DNA from: Pseudoxanthomonas sp. CF385 | GTDB lineage: Bacteria; Pseudomonadota; Gammaproteobacteria; Xanthomonadales; Xanthomonadaceae | Length of the DNA: 64,000 bases | Assembly: GCF_900104255.1 (NCBI RefSeq) | Contig: NZ_FNKZ01000001.1 | Location: 576,001-640,000, forward strand | Reading direction: 5' to 3' | Shown here: positions 32,917 to 40,758 of the stretch, one piece after another | Numbering within the stretch: the stretch's first letter is position 1 | Layout: each line of letters opens with the position of its first letter | Made by a program: the position numbers and the translations under genes | The notes under the pieces: generated by a model | Told to the model about the DNA's origin: nothing | What the model saw: only the letters and a program-made list of their open reading frames with translations | Databases searched by the model: none

Positions 32917-33099
32917 CCAGGGCGATGCCGATCCGGAGAAGGGATGCAGGCATCGTGCCAATCCGTCGGGACATCGAAAGCGCGGACTCCCGGGGGCAGC
33001 CCGGAAGCCGGTCCTTCACCGGACGGAAGTCGGATGGACCGTATGGGTCACTATCGGCCCTGCCTGCGCCATCTTGATCATGGCGGAGGCGTTATCGCG

Positions 33100-33109
33100 T
33101 TTACGTAAA
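33100..33109. promoter_or_regulatory. TTTACGTAAA palindrome between the CHAD and GGDEF-EAL genes
   Basis: A 10-bp self-complementary AT-rich element five bases past the CHAD stop and about 185 bases upstream of the GGDEF-EAL start. It stands out in GC-rich DNA and could be a regulator site for the cyclic-di-GMP gene. Pattern evidence only. Confidence 0.3.
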
Positions 33110-33114
33110 TGCGG

Positions 33115-33927
33115 TTACGCGAGCGGATGAATCGGAGAGGGGCGCGCCATGCGCCTGCGTGCGGCGACCGGCCAGGTAGGCGCGTGCGGCACCGGCTCGA
33201 TCGCAGCCAGGGCCTGCTGGAGGAGGGCGAGGTCCTGCAGGGCCCCGAGCTGGTCGACCAGCGCGGCGATGTCGCGTGATGCCACCGCGGCGCCGTGCGG
33301 AGATACGCGCAGCCGCTTCAGTGCGTTCAGCTGCATGCGCAGGCGTCGCGACTTGCGGCGCAGGTCGTGGAGATCGTCTAGATCGCTGCTGGCGAGCGCG
33401 ACGTCCTGGGCGCGTTGCTGGCGGCGCAGCGAACGGTCCAGGCCTTGGCGGAGATCATCGGCGTGGAGCCGATGCCACGGGAGTGCGCGCAGCAGTTCGG
33501 CCTGGCGGTGGGCCTGTGCCTGCCGCCGCATGAAGCCCGGATCGTCGGCCAGGGCTTCGGCCACGCGATGCTCCTGCGCGTGGACCAGCAGGGGGGTGAG
33601 CGTGTCCCAGCTGGCCGCCTCGTCCGCATCGCCCGCGTGGCGTGCGCAGTGGTGCGCGGTGTCCAGCACGACCTGTCCGTCGCGCAGCGCCGACAGGCCC
33701 TTCGCCAAGGTCTTCAGCGCGTCGTCGATGGCCTGCACGTCGGCCTTGCCGAACGCGGCGCGGACCAGCGCAAGCAGCGAACGCAGCCGGCGGAGGCTCT
33801 TGCGGGCCTCATGCACGCCGGCCGGAGCCGCCGGTGCGGCCGCCAATGCTTCGGCCAACACCTGGATCTCGTCGGCGGCGAGCGCGGCGACGCGCTTGCC
33901 GGTACGGGAGGAGGAGGCTCCGGGCAT
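33115..33927 (-). CDS. CHAD-domain protein
   Basis: A 270-residue all-helical CHAD protein. Conserved histidines and basic residues sit in VHEARKSLRRLRSLL (about 40-54) and DLHDLRRKSRRLRMQLNALK (about 190-209), the two halves of the positively charged pore. CHAD domains bind inorganic polyphosphate and localise to polyphosphate granules in several bacteria. No CYTH/thiamine-triphosphatase domain is fused or adjacent, and no ppk gene is nearby. The ATG at 33927 follows GGAG at seven bases; a GTG two codons upstream (33933) is an alternative. Confidence 0.88.
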   Translation of the reverse strand: MPGASSSRTGKRVAALAADEIQVLAEALAAAPAAPAGVHEARKSLRRLRSLLALVRAAFGKADVQAIDDALKTLAKGLSALRDGQVVLDTAHHCARHAGDADEAASWDTLTPLLVHAQEHRVAEALADDPGFMRRQAQAHRQAELLRALPWHRLHADDLRQGLDRSLRRQQRAQDVALASSDLDDLHDLRRKSRRLRMQLNALKRLRVSPHGAAVASRDIAALVDQLGALQDLALLQQALAAIEPVPHAPTWPVAARRRMARPSPIHPLA

Positions 33928-34050
33928 CGGCACGCTCCGGGGAGGGGGAATCGAGAGTCTACGGCGTCCCGCCGTGTCTGCCGCCGCGACATCGCTGAAC
34001 GGAATGCCGCTTGTCGGAAAACGGATGCTTGGCGCGCGCCCGCATTAAAG

Positions 34051-34067
34051 GTATAAATGATTTATAC
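34051..34067. promoter_or_regulatory. Perfect 17-bp AT-rich palindrome, probable operator of the ribbon-helix-helix gene
   Basis: GTATAAAT and ATTTATAC flank a single central G. The element ends 17 bases before the ATG at 34085, and a further ATTTAT half-like copy begins at 34069. It overlaps the only -10-like sequence (TATAAA) of the gene. An AT-rich perfect palindrome next to a small DNA-binding protein gene is the usual layout of autoregulation. Confidence 0.6.
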
Positions 34068-34084
34068 GATTTATGGATGGTGCC

Positions 34085-34357
34085 ATGGTCAAGCAGCACA
34101 AGTCGCGCAGCGCCGTGCCGATAGAGGAAGCCGGCAAGCCCGGCAAGCTCGTCCGCGACAGCTTCACCATGCCGGCCGACGATTTCGCGCTGGTCGGCGT
34201 GATGAAGGCGCGTGCGTTGCAGGCGCAGCGGCCGGCGAAGAAGAGCGAACTGCTGCGTGCGGGGTTGCATGCGCTGTCGGCGCTGTCGCCCCAGGCACTG
34301 GCCAAGGCGCTGGATGCGCTGGCCCCCGTCAAGGCGGGGCGCCCGAAGAAGAAATAG
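34085..34357 (+). CDS. Ribbon-helix-helix type DNA-binding protein
   Basis: A 90-residue protein with a basic N-terminus and a predicted strand-helix-helix unit (about 20-70): KLVRDSFTMPADDFALVGVMKARALQAQRPAKKSELLRAGLHAL. This has the pattern of MetJ/Arc-type regulators, including the S/K-x-x-LLR-A-G-L second helix. The C-terminus is lysine-rich (GRPKKK), like the alanine/lysine-rich tails of nucleoid-associated proteins. No toxin gene is beside it, so it is not an obvious antitoxin. Two ATGs are possible (34073, 34085); GGATGG upstream favours 34085. The palindrome just upstream suggests it controls itself. Confidence 0.72.
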   Translation: MVKQHKSRSAVPIEEAGKPGKLVRDSFTMPADDFALVGVMKARALQAQRPAKKSELLRAGLHALSALSPQALAKALDALAPVKAGRPKKK

Positions 34358-34443
34358 GTGCCGCGTCCGCGCGGCGAAGCCGAATCGAATCCCCGCATGC
34401 GTCCCAGGGCGCGTGGGGCGTCCCTGTCCCGGATGTGTTGCCG

Positions 34444-35433
34444 ATGAACGTTGCCGCTGTCCTCCGCCGCCCGCGCGTGGCGGTCCTGCTGTCCCTGCTG
34501 CTGCTGGCGCCGATGCTGGTGGCCTGGTCGCACGTGCACCTGCGCGGCGATGCCGTCGTCGAGGCGCAGGCGGGCTATCGCGTGCAGGACCTGGACTGGG
34601 TGGATCCGGCGCGGGGGCGTGCCGTGCCGGTGAAGCTGTTCCTGCCGGAAGGCGCGGGCCCCGTGCCGCTGGTCGTCTTCTCGCATGGCATCGGCAGCGC
34701 GCGCGACGGGTATACCTACCTGGGCCACTACTGGGCGCGGCACGGCATCGCCAGCCTGCACGTGCAGCACGTCGGCAGCGACCGCACGCTGTGGGAAGGC
34801 AATCCGTTCTCGCTGGTGGCCCGCTTCCAGCGCGCAGCCGGCGATGCCGAAGCGATCGCCCGCGTGCGCGACCAGCGTTTCGCGCTCGATCGCCTGCTGG
34901 CGGGCGAATGGGGCGCGCGCATCGATCGCGCGCGCATCGTCGCTGCGGGGCACTCCTACGGCGCCAACACCACGCTGATGTCGGCCGGCGCCCAGGTCGT
35001 GCGCCACGGCCATACGATCCGGCTGCGCGACCCGCGCATCAGTGCGGCGATCGTGATCTCCGCGCCGCCGTTCTACGGCGACGAGGACTTCCGGCCGATC
35101 CTGTCCGGCATCCGCATCCCCACGCTGCACGTGACCACCGCCGACGACATCATCCGCATCCCCGGGTTCAACTCGGGCGTGGACGATCGGCTGAAGGTGT
35201 TCGACGCCATCGGCGGCCCGGGCAAGGTGCTGGCGGTCTATCGGCATGGCACCCACAACGTGTTCACCGACCATCGCTACTTCGATTCGCGCGACGTCAG
35301 CGAACAGGTCAAGCAGGCGACCGAGTCGCTCTCGCTCGCCTTCATCGACAGCGTGTACGGCCGTTCGCCGGCCGAACTCGCGCAGTGGCAGGCCGGCCAC
35401 CGCGCGCTGCTGACGCGCTACGAAGCGCGGTGA
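34444..35433 (+). CDS. Exported alpha/beta hydrolase of the dienelactone hydrolase/platelet-activating-factor acetylhydrolase type
   Basis: A 329-residue protein with an N-terminal hydrophobic signal or anchor (VAVLLSLLLLAPMLVAW). The fold is shown by the oxyanion strand VVFSHGIGSARDGY (about 78-91), the nucleophile elbow AAGHSYGAN with Ser171, a later Asp in TTADD and a His in HGTHNVF. It should hydrolyse an ester or similar bond outside the cytoplasm; the substrate is unknown. It follows the ribbon-helix-helix gene by 86 bases and meets the VOC gene tail to tail. Confidence 0.82.
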   Translation: MNVAAVLRRPRVAVLLSLLLLAPMLVAWSHVHLRGDAVVEAQAGYRVQDLDWVDPARGRAVPVKLFLPEGAGPVPLVVFSHGIGSARDGYTYLGHYWARHGIASLHVQHVGSDRTLWEGNPFSLVARFQRAAGDAEAIARVRDQRFALDRLLAGEWGARIDRARIVAAGHSYGANTTLMSAGAQVVRHGHTIRLRDPRISAAIVISAPPFYGDEDFRPILSGIRIPTLHVTTADDIIRIPGFNSGVDDRLKVFDAIGGPGKVLAVYRHGTHNVFTDHRYFDSRDVSEQVKQATESLSLAFIDSVYGRSPAELAQWQAGHRALLTRYEAR

Positions 35434-35434
35434 A

Positions 35435-35785
35435 TCAGGTCGCCGACCACACGGCCAGTTCGTAGCCGTCGGGATCGGCGAACTGGAAGCGGCGGCCGCC
35501 GGGGAAGGCGAAGATCGGCTTGGTGATGCGCCCGCCCGCGGCTTCCACGTTCGCCAGGCTCTCTTCCAGCGCCGTCGAATACAGCACGACCAGCGCACCG
35601 CCGGGCCGCGCGGTGTCGTGCGCGAAGCCGCCGGTCAGGCGCCCGTCGCGGAACTCGCAGTAATCCGGGCCGTAATCCTGGAACGTCCAGCCGAACGCCT
35701 CGCCGTAGAACGCCTTCGAGGCGGCGATGGAGGCGACGTTGAACTCGATGTAGTCGATGCGGTGGTGCTGTTCGGCGGTGCTCAT
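35435..35785 (-). CDS. VOC-family (glyoxalase/bleomycin resistance-like) protein
   Basis: A 116-residue protein made of two beta-alpha-beta-beta-beta units: HRIDYIEFNVASIAASKAFYGEAFGWTF and VEAAGGRITKPIFAFPGGRRFQFADPDGYELAVW. The latter is the standard VOC C-terminal strand set with the E/D-x-D-G-x-x-L pattern. Metal ligands of glyoxalase I are only partly evident, so it may be a dioxygenase-like or binding member. Head-on with the upstream hydrolase gene and about 70 bases from the AraC-type gene, which reads in the same direction. Confidence 0.85.
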   Translation of the reverse strand: MSTAEQHHRIDYIEFNVASIAASKAFYGEAFGWTFQDYGPDYCEFRDGRLTGGFAHDTARPGGALVVLYSTALEESLANVEAAGGRITKPIFAFPGGRRFQFADPDGYELAVWSAT

Positions 35786-35855
35786 GGCGGATGTCCCTGG
35801 AAGTGGCCGCCAGTCTGGCGGACGCCGCCCGCCGTGTCTTGGCGAAATCGGACAG

Positions 35856-36566
35856 TCAGCCCGCGACCTGCGCCACCAGCGCCGTCGGTGTCAGGCCGGT
35901 CAGGCGCCGCGCATCGCCGGCAAGCTGGGCGGCGTCGTAGTAGCCCGCCTCAAGCGCGGCGTCCAGCAGCGAGGGACGCATGCGTTGCAGGTCCAGGAAG
36001 CGCTGCAGCCTCAGGATGCGCGAGAGCCGTTTCGGCCCGTAGCCGAACGTTTCGTCGCAACGGCGCAGCAGGGTGCGCTCGGTGATGCCGAGGTCGCGGG
36101 CCAGTTGCGCGACCGAATCGGGGAACGCGTGCGACAGCCGCGCATGCACGACACGCATCGCGTCGACACGCGGCGGCCCGTCGGCGAGGATCCTGCCCGC
36201 GAGCCAGGCCATGGCATCGCCATCGTGTTCCGCCATCCGCTCGGCCAGCGTCGCAAAACCCGCCTTGGCGAGATCGCGCAGGTCCACGCGCTGGTCGGCC
36301 AGGGCGTGCAACGGAACCCCCAGCCATCGTGCGGCTGCGCCCGGCGCGAACCTCAGCCCCTGCACGCGGGCGCTGGGCGCGATGTCGGCGTACTGCGCGC
36401 GCGTATCCGGCCCCGCGATGCTCAGCCGTGCGCCATCCCAGAGCAGATCGACGCAGGCATCCGGCAGCACCAGGGCGGGCGTCGCCCGCGTGCCCTGCAC
36501 GTACTCCCACCGGCACAGCAGCGACTGGCCCGGCGCGAGGTCGTGTTGTCGGTAGCGGCCGCTCAT
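35856..36566 (-). CDS. AraC-family transcriptional regulator
   Basis: A 236-residue regulator with a DUF6597-like N-terminal sensor domain (about 1-100; RWEYVQGT, LPDACVDLLWDG, GLRFAPGAAARWLGVP) and a C-terminal AraC double HTH (about 140-232; VAQLARDLGITERTLLRRCDETFGYGPKRLSRILRLQRFL). The second HTH ends RRLTGLTPTAL, the usual P-x-x-[FY/L]-type end of the family. It lies upstream of the VOC gene on the same strand and may control it; many such pairs exist. It stops short of the LysR gene by 13 bases, in the same direction. Confidence 0.87.
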   Translation of the reverse strand: MSGRYRQHDLAPGQSLLCRWEYVQGTRATPALVLPDACVDLLWDGARLSIAGPDTRAQYADIAPSARVQGLRFAPGAAARWLGVPLHALADQRVDLRDLAKAGFATLAERMAEHDGDAMAWLAGRILADGPPRVDAMRVVHARLSHAFPDSVAQLARDLGITERTLLRRCDETFGYGPKRLSRILRLQRFLDLQRMRPSLLDAALEAGYYDAAQLAGDARRLTGLTPTALVAQVAG

Positions 36567-36578
36567 CGGGGGATCGGA

Positions 36579-37544
36579 CTAGCGTTCGGAATGTCCGCTC
36601 TCATCGTAGTCGCGGCGCTCGAACAAGTGGGGCTGGATCAGTTCGATGAAGGCGCGCGCCTGCGGCGACAGGAACTTGCCCTTGCGCACCACCACGCCGT
36701 AGCTGCGCGACGGGAACCACTGGCTCAGCGAGCGCGCGGAAAGGCGGCCGCGATCGGCGTCGGTCAGGCAGATCGAGGCGATGATCGAGACGCCCATGCC
36801 CATGCTGACGTACTGCTTGATCACCTCCCAGCCGCCCACCTCCAGCGCGACCGTGTAGGGCACGCGGGCCTGCTGGAACACCAGGTCCACCAACCGGTAG
36901 GTGATCAGCCGTTTCGGCGGCAGGATCAGGCCGTAGGGCGAGAGGTCTTCCAGGCGCAGGTCGCGCTTCTTCGCCAGCGGATGGTCCGGGGGCGTGATCA
37001 GCATCGGATCGAAACGGTAGACCGGCGCGTAGCTGAGGTCGGCCGGCACGTCGAGCACCGAGCCCACGGCCAGATCCACGGCGTCCGAACGCAGCAGGTC
37101 GGTACCGTCGGCGGTCGCGGCGTTGTGCAGGGTGAGCCGCACGTCGGGATGCTGCTGGCGGAAGTGCTCCACGATCTTCGGCAGCAGGTACAGGATGGTG
37201 GAGCTGTTGGCCGCCACGTTCAGCTCCCCGGCCTCGAGCCCGCCGACTTTCTCGCGGAACGTCGCGTCCAGCCCGTCCAGCCCTGTCACCAGCGGCTGCG
37301 CCAGTTCGTACAGCAGCTGACCCTCGCGGCTGGGCGTCAGCCGGCGGCCACTGCGCTCGAACAGGGTCACCCCCAGCTCCCGTTCCAGCGCCTGCAACTG
37401 CAGGGTGATCGCCGGCTGGCTGACGAAAAGCGCCTCCGCCGCACGTGAAACCGAACCCAGGCGCACTGTCTGGCAGAACGCCCGCAGGGGCTTCAGCCGG
37501 TCGGATTTGTAAGGAAATCGCGGGGTTGGCGTCTGCGCGGTCAC
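36579..37544 (-). CDS. LysR-family regulator divergent from the glyoxylate bypass genes
   Basis: A 321-residue LysR regulator. The winged HTH (about 16-78) reads LKPLRAFCQTVRLGSVSRAAEALFVSQPAITLQLQALERELGVTLFER, followed by the two-lobed effector-binding domain. The start is a GTG at 37544; an ATG five bases upstream (37549) stops after two codons. It is divergent from aceB-aceA with two palindromes between, so it probably activates or represses malate synthase and isocitrate lyase in response to a C2-related metabolite. The effector is unknown. This layout is common in Xanthomonadaceae as far as I recall. Confidence 0.9.
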   Translation of the reverse strand: MTAQTPTPRFPYKSDRLKPLRAFCQTVRLGSVSRAAEALFVSQPAITLQLQALERELGVTLFERSGRRLTPSREGQLLYELAQPLVTGLDGLDATFREKVGGLEAGELNVAANSSTILYLLPKIVEHFRQQHPDVRLTLHNAATADGTDLLRSDAVDLAVGSVLDVPADLSYAPVYRFDPMLITPPDHPLAKKRDLRLEDLSPYGLILPPKRLITYRLVDLVFQQARVPYTVALEVGGWEVIKQYVSMGMGVSIIASICLTDADRGRLSARSLSQWFPSRSYGVVVRKGKFLSPQARAFIELIQPHLFERRDYDESGHSER

Positions 37545-37559
37545 GACATTCAGGCAAGT

Positions 37560-37574
37560 ATAAGTCCTACTTAT
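37560..37574. promoter_or_regulatory. Inverted repeat in the LysR/aceB intergenic region, LysR-proximal
   Basis: ATAAGT and ACTTAT flank CCT, a perfect 15-bp palindrome 16 bases upstream of the LysR start. TATACT (complement of 37556-37561) overlaps it and may be the LysR -10 box, which would fit autorepression. Confidence 0.45.
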
Positions 37575-37582
37575 TTAACACA

Positions 37583-37603
37583 TTGGCAAAACTGTTTTGT
37601 CAA
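37583..37603. promoter_or_regulatory. Probable LysR binding site upstream of aceB
   Basis: TTGGCAAAA and TTTTGTCAA are 9-bp arms with one mismatch around CTG, giving a 21-bp interrupted palindrome of LysR type 54 bases upstream of the aceB ATG. The whole 37550-37605 stretch is AT-rich against its surroundings. Confidence 0.5.
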
Positions 37604-37656
37604 ATAATTCGATGGGGGAGCACTGTGCGGTTCCAGCAAGACGCCAGGAGATCTCC

Positions 37657-39288
37657 ATGTCCGCCACCGCTTTCGCCCTGCCGACGCGCGATGCGCGCGC
37701 CGACCGTCCCACCCCCGGCATAGCCCTGACCGCCGATGTGGCGGGCCAGGACGCCTTGCTGACCCCGGGCGTGCTGGCGCTGCTCGTCTCGCTGCACCGT
37801 GCGATCGAACCGGAGCGCCAAGCCCGCCTGAAGGCGCGCCGCGAGCGCCAGGCCTTCTTCGATGCCGGCGGCCTGCCCGACTTCCGCGCCGACACCCGCC
37901 CGATCCGGGAGAGGGACTGGGCGGTCGCGCCGGTGCCGGCCGCCCTGCAGGACCGTCGCGTGGAGATCACCGGCCCGGTCGACCCGAAGATGGTCATCAA
38001 CGCGCTGAACTCGGGCGCGAAGGTGTTCATGGCCGACTTCGAGGATTCCACCTCGCCGACCTGGCAGAACCTGCTGACCGGCCAGCGCGCGCTGATCGGC
38101 GCCGTGCAGGGGGACCTGGAATTCACGTCAGACGCGGGCAAGCACTACGCGCTGAAGCCGCAGGACGAGCAGGCCGTGTTGCTGGTCCGCCCGCGCGGCT
38201 GGCACCTGGACGAGAAGCACGTGCTGATCGACGGCGCGCCGATCGCCGGCGGCCTGTTCGACGTGGCCGTGTTCGCCTGGCACAACGCCCGCGCACTGCA
38301 GGCCCGCGACCGCGGCCCGTACTTCTACCTGCCCAAGCTGCAGAGCATGGAAGAAGCCGCGTTGTGGGAGGCTGCGCTGTCGCACATCGAAGCGGCGCTG
38401 GGCCTGCCCCATTGCCAGATGAAGGTCACCGTGCTGATCGAGACGCTGCCGGCGGTGTTCGAGATGCACGAAATCCTGCATGCGTTGCGCGACCGCATCG
38501 TCGGCCTGAACTGCGGCCGCTGGGACTACATCTTTTCCTACCTGAAGACCTTCCGCCGCCACGCCGACAAGGTGCTGCCGGAGCGCGGCCAGGTGACGAT
38601 GACGCAGCCGTTCCTGAAGGCCTACTCGGAACTGCTGATCCAGACCTGCCACCGCCGCGGCGCGCATGCGATGGGCGGCATGGCGGCGCAGATCCCGATC
38701 AGCAACGACGAGGCCGCCAACGAACAGGCCCTGGCCCGCGTGCGCGCCGACAAGCTGCGCGAAGTGACCGCCGGCCACGACGGCACGTGGGTCGCGCATC
38801 CGGCGCTGATCCCGGTGGCGAAGACGATCTTCGACGAGCACATGCCGCAGCCCAACCAGCGCAGCGTGCAGCGCGAGGATGTGGTGGTGACGCGTGACGA
38901 CCTGATCCGTCCGTCGACCGGCACGATCACCCGCGCCGGTTTCGAAGGCAACGTGGAAGTCTGCGTGCGCTACCTGGCCGCCTGGCTGGACGGCAACGGC
39001 TGCGTGCCGATCCACTGGCTGATGGAAGACGCCGCCACCGCCGAGATCTCGCGCACGCAGATCTGGCAGTGGTTGCACACCGCCGACGTGCACCTGTGCG
39101 ACGGCACCCAAATCGACTACGCGCTGCTGCAGCGCACGCTGGCGGCGCTGCCGGCCAAGCTGGGCGACACCACGCGCCTGCCGGGCGGCGCGCGCATCGC
39201 CGAAGCCATCGCCCTGCTCGACCAGCTGAGTCACGCCGACGAGCTGGTCGATTTCCTGACCCTGCCCGCGTACGACCGCATCGACTGA
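37657..39288 (+). CDS. aceB: Malate synthase A
   Basis: A 543-residue type A malate synthase that condenses glyoxylate with acetyl-CoA to give malate, the second step of the glyoxylate bypass. Recognisable segments include [59 protein letters not shown] (active-site Glu/Asp region) and [17 protein letters not shown]. The ATG at 37657 follows AGGAG at seven bases; earlier in-frame starts (TTG 37597, ATG 37612) lie within the regulatory palindrome or lack a site. It leads the operon with isocitrate lyase 53 bases downstream. Confidence 0.97.
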   Translation: MSATAFALPTRDARADRPTPGIALTADVAGQDALLTPGVLALLVSLHRAIEPERQARLKARRERQAFFDAGGLPDFRADTRPIRERDWAVAPVPAALQDRRVEITGPVDPKMVINALNSGAKVFMADFEDSTSPTWQNLLTGQRALIGAVQGDLEFTSDAGKHYALKPQDEQAVLLVRPRGWHLDEKHVLIDGAPIAGGLFDVAVFAWHNARALQARDRGPYFYLPKLQSMEEAALWEAALSHIEAALGLPHCQMKVTVLIETLPAVFEMHEILHALRDRIVGLNCGRWDYIFSYLKTFRRHADKVLPERGQVTMTQPFLKAYSELLIQTCHRRGAHAMGGMAAQIPISNDEAANEQALARVRADKLREVTAGHDGTWVAHPALIPVAKTIFDEHMPQPNQRSVQREDVVVTRDDLIRPSTGTITRAGFEGNVEVCVRYLAAWLDGNGCVPIHWLMEDAATAEISRTQIWQWLHTADVHLCDGTQIDYALLQRTLAALPAKLGDTTRLPGGARIAEAIALLDQLSHADELVDFLTLPAYDRID

Positions 39289-39341
39289 CACATCGATTGA
39301 TCACCCCCACCACGACGCCCCACGACGAAAGAGAGCCCGCC

Positions 39342-40676
39342 ATGAGCACCAAGCAACAGCAGATCGACGCCATCCAGAAAGACTGGGACAGCAACCCGCG
39401 CTGGACCGGCGTGAAGCGCGACTACGCCGCCGCCGACGTCGTCCGCCTGCGCGGCAGCCTGCAGCCGGAGTACACCCTGGCCCGCCGCGGTGCCGAAAAG
39501 CTGTGGAAGCTCGTCAACGGCGAAGCGAAGAAGGGTTACGTCAACGCGTTCGGCGCGATCAGCGCCGGCCAGGCGATGCAGCAGGCCAAAGCCGGCCTGG
39601 AAGCCGTCTACTTGTCCGGCTGGCAGGTCGCCGCCGACGGCAACACGTCCGAGACGATGTACCCGGACCAGTCGCTGTACGCCTACGACTCGGTGCCGAC
39701 GATGGTCCGTCGCATCAACAACACCTTCCAGCGTGCCGACGAGATCCAGTGGAAGAACATCTGCGACGGCAAGGCGAACGAGGCCGATGCCATCGACTTC
39801 TTCCTGCCGATCGTCGCCGACGGTGAGGCCGGCTTCGGCGGCGTGCTGAACGCCTACGAGCTGATGAAGAACATGATCGTCGCCGGTGCCGCGGGCGTGC
39901 ACTTCGAGGACCAGCTGGCCGCGGTGAAGAAGTGCGGCCACATGGGCGGCAAGGTGCTGGTGCCCACGCAGGAAGCCGTGCAGAAGCTGCAGGCCGCGCG
40001 CCTGGCCGCCGACGTGCTGGGCGTTCCGACGATCGTGCTGGCGCGCACCGATGCCGAAGCCGCCAACCTGCTGACGTCGGATTTCGACGCCAACGATCAG
40101 CCCTTCGTCACCGGCCAGCGCACCGCGGAAGGCTTCTACCGGGTGAAGAACGGCCTGGAGCAGGCGATCAGTCGCGGTGTCGCCTACGCGCCGTACGCCG
40201 ACCTGGTCTGGTGCGAGACGGGTACGCCCGACATCGGCTTCGCCCGCGAGTTCGCCCAGGCCGTGCACGCCAAGCACCCGGGCAAGCTGCTGTCGTACAA
40301 CTGCTCGCCCAGCTTCAACTGGAAGAAGAACCTGGATGACGCGCAGATCGCCCGCTTCCAGGACGAGCTGTCGGCACTGGGCTACAAGTACCAGTTCATC
40401 ACCCTGGCCGGCATCCACATCAACTGGTTCAACACCTTCAAGTTCGCCCACGACTACGCGCGTGGCGAGGGCATGAAGCATTACGTCGAGCAGGTGCAGG
40501 AAGCCGAATTCGCCGCGCGCGAGAAGGGCTACACCTTCGTGTCCCACCAGCAGGAAGTGGGCGCCGGTTACTTCGACGACGTCACCACCGTCATCCAGGG
40601 CGGCAGCTCCAGCGTCACCGCGCTGAAGGGGTCGACCGAGGAAGAGCAGTTCTACGAAAAGGAAAAGGCCGCCTGA
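39342..40676 (+). CDS. aceA: Isocitrate lyase
   Basis: A 444-residue enzyme that cleaves isocitrate to succinate and glyoxylate. The catalytic signature [10 protein letters not shown] is intact (Cys near residue 206), as are [19 protein letters not shown] and [10 protein letters not shown]. The length matches bacterial ICL (about 430-440). GAAAGAGAG sits before the ATG. It is the second gene of the bypass operon; no aceK (isocitrate dehydrogenase kinase/phosphatase) follows, so flux control by that enzyme must be encoded elsewhere or be absent. A strong hairpin terminator follows the stop. Confidence 0.97.
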   Translation: MSTKQQQIDAIQKDWDSNPRWTGVKRDYAAADVVRLRGSLQPEYTLARRGAEKLWKLVNGEAKKGYVNAFGAISAGQAMQQAKAGLEAVYLSGWQVAADGNTSETMYPDQSLYAYDSVPTMVRRINNTFQRADEIQWKNICDGKANEADAIDFFLPIVADGEAGFGGVLNAYELMKNMIVAGAAGVHFEDQLAAVKKCGHMGGKVLVPTQEAVQKLQAARLAADVLGVPTIVLARTDAEAANLLTSDFDANDQPFVTGQRTAEGFYRVKNGLEQAISRGVAYAPYADLVWCETGTPDIGFAREFAQAVHAKHPGKLLSYNCSPSFNWKKNLDDAQIARFQDELSALGYKYQFITLAGIHINWFNTFKFAHDYARGEGMKHYVEQVQEAEFAAREKGYTFVSHQQEVGAGYFDDVTTVIQGGSSSVTALKGSTEEEQFYEKEKAA

Positions 40677-40702
40677 TCGCTGCCCGCAGGGATGCAGCAA
40701 AA

Positions 40703-40728
40703 GAAACGCCGGCTTTCGCCGGCGTTTC
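40703..40728. terminator. Bidirectional terminator between aceA and the S9 peptidase gene
   Basis: GAAACGCCGGC (40703-40713) and GCCGGCGTTTC (40718-40728) form a perfect 11-bp stem with loop TTTC. On the + strand TCTTTCC follows; on the minus strand TTTTGC follows. It sits between convergent genes and can serve both. Confidence 0.85.
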
Positions 40729-40758
40729 TCTTTCCAGCGTTGCGGGAAGGAAGCGCGC

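Noticed and set aside
34085..34357. Treating the ribbon-helix-helix gene as an antitoxin of a toxin-antitoxin pair
   Set aside because: The next gene is an exported hydrolase 86 bases away and no toxin family is recognisable on either side.
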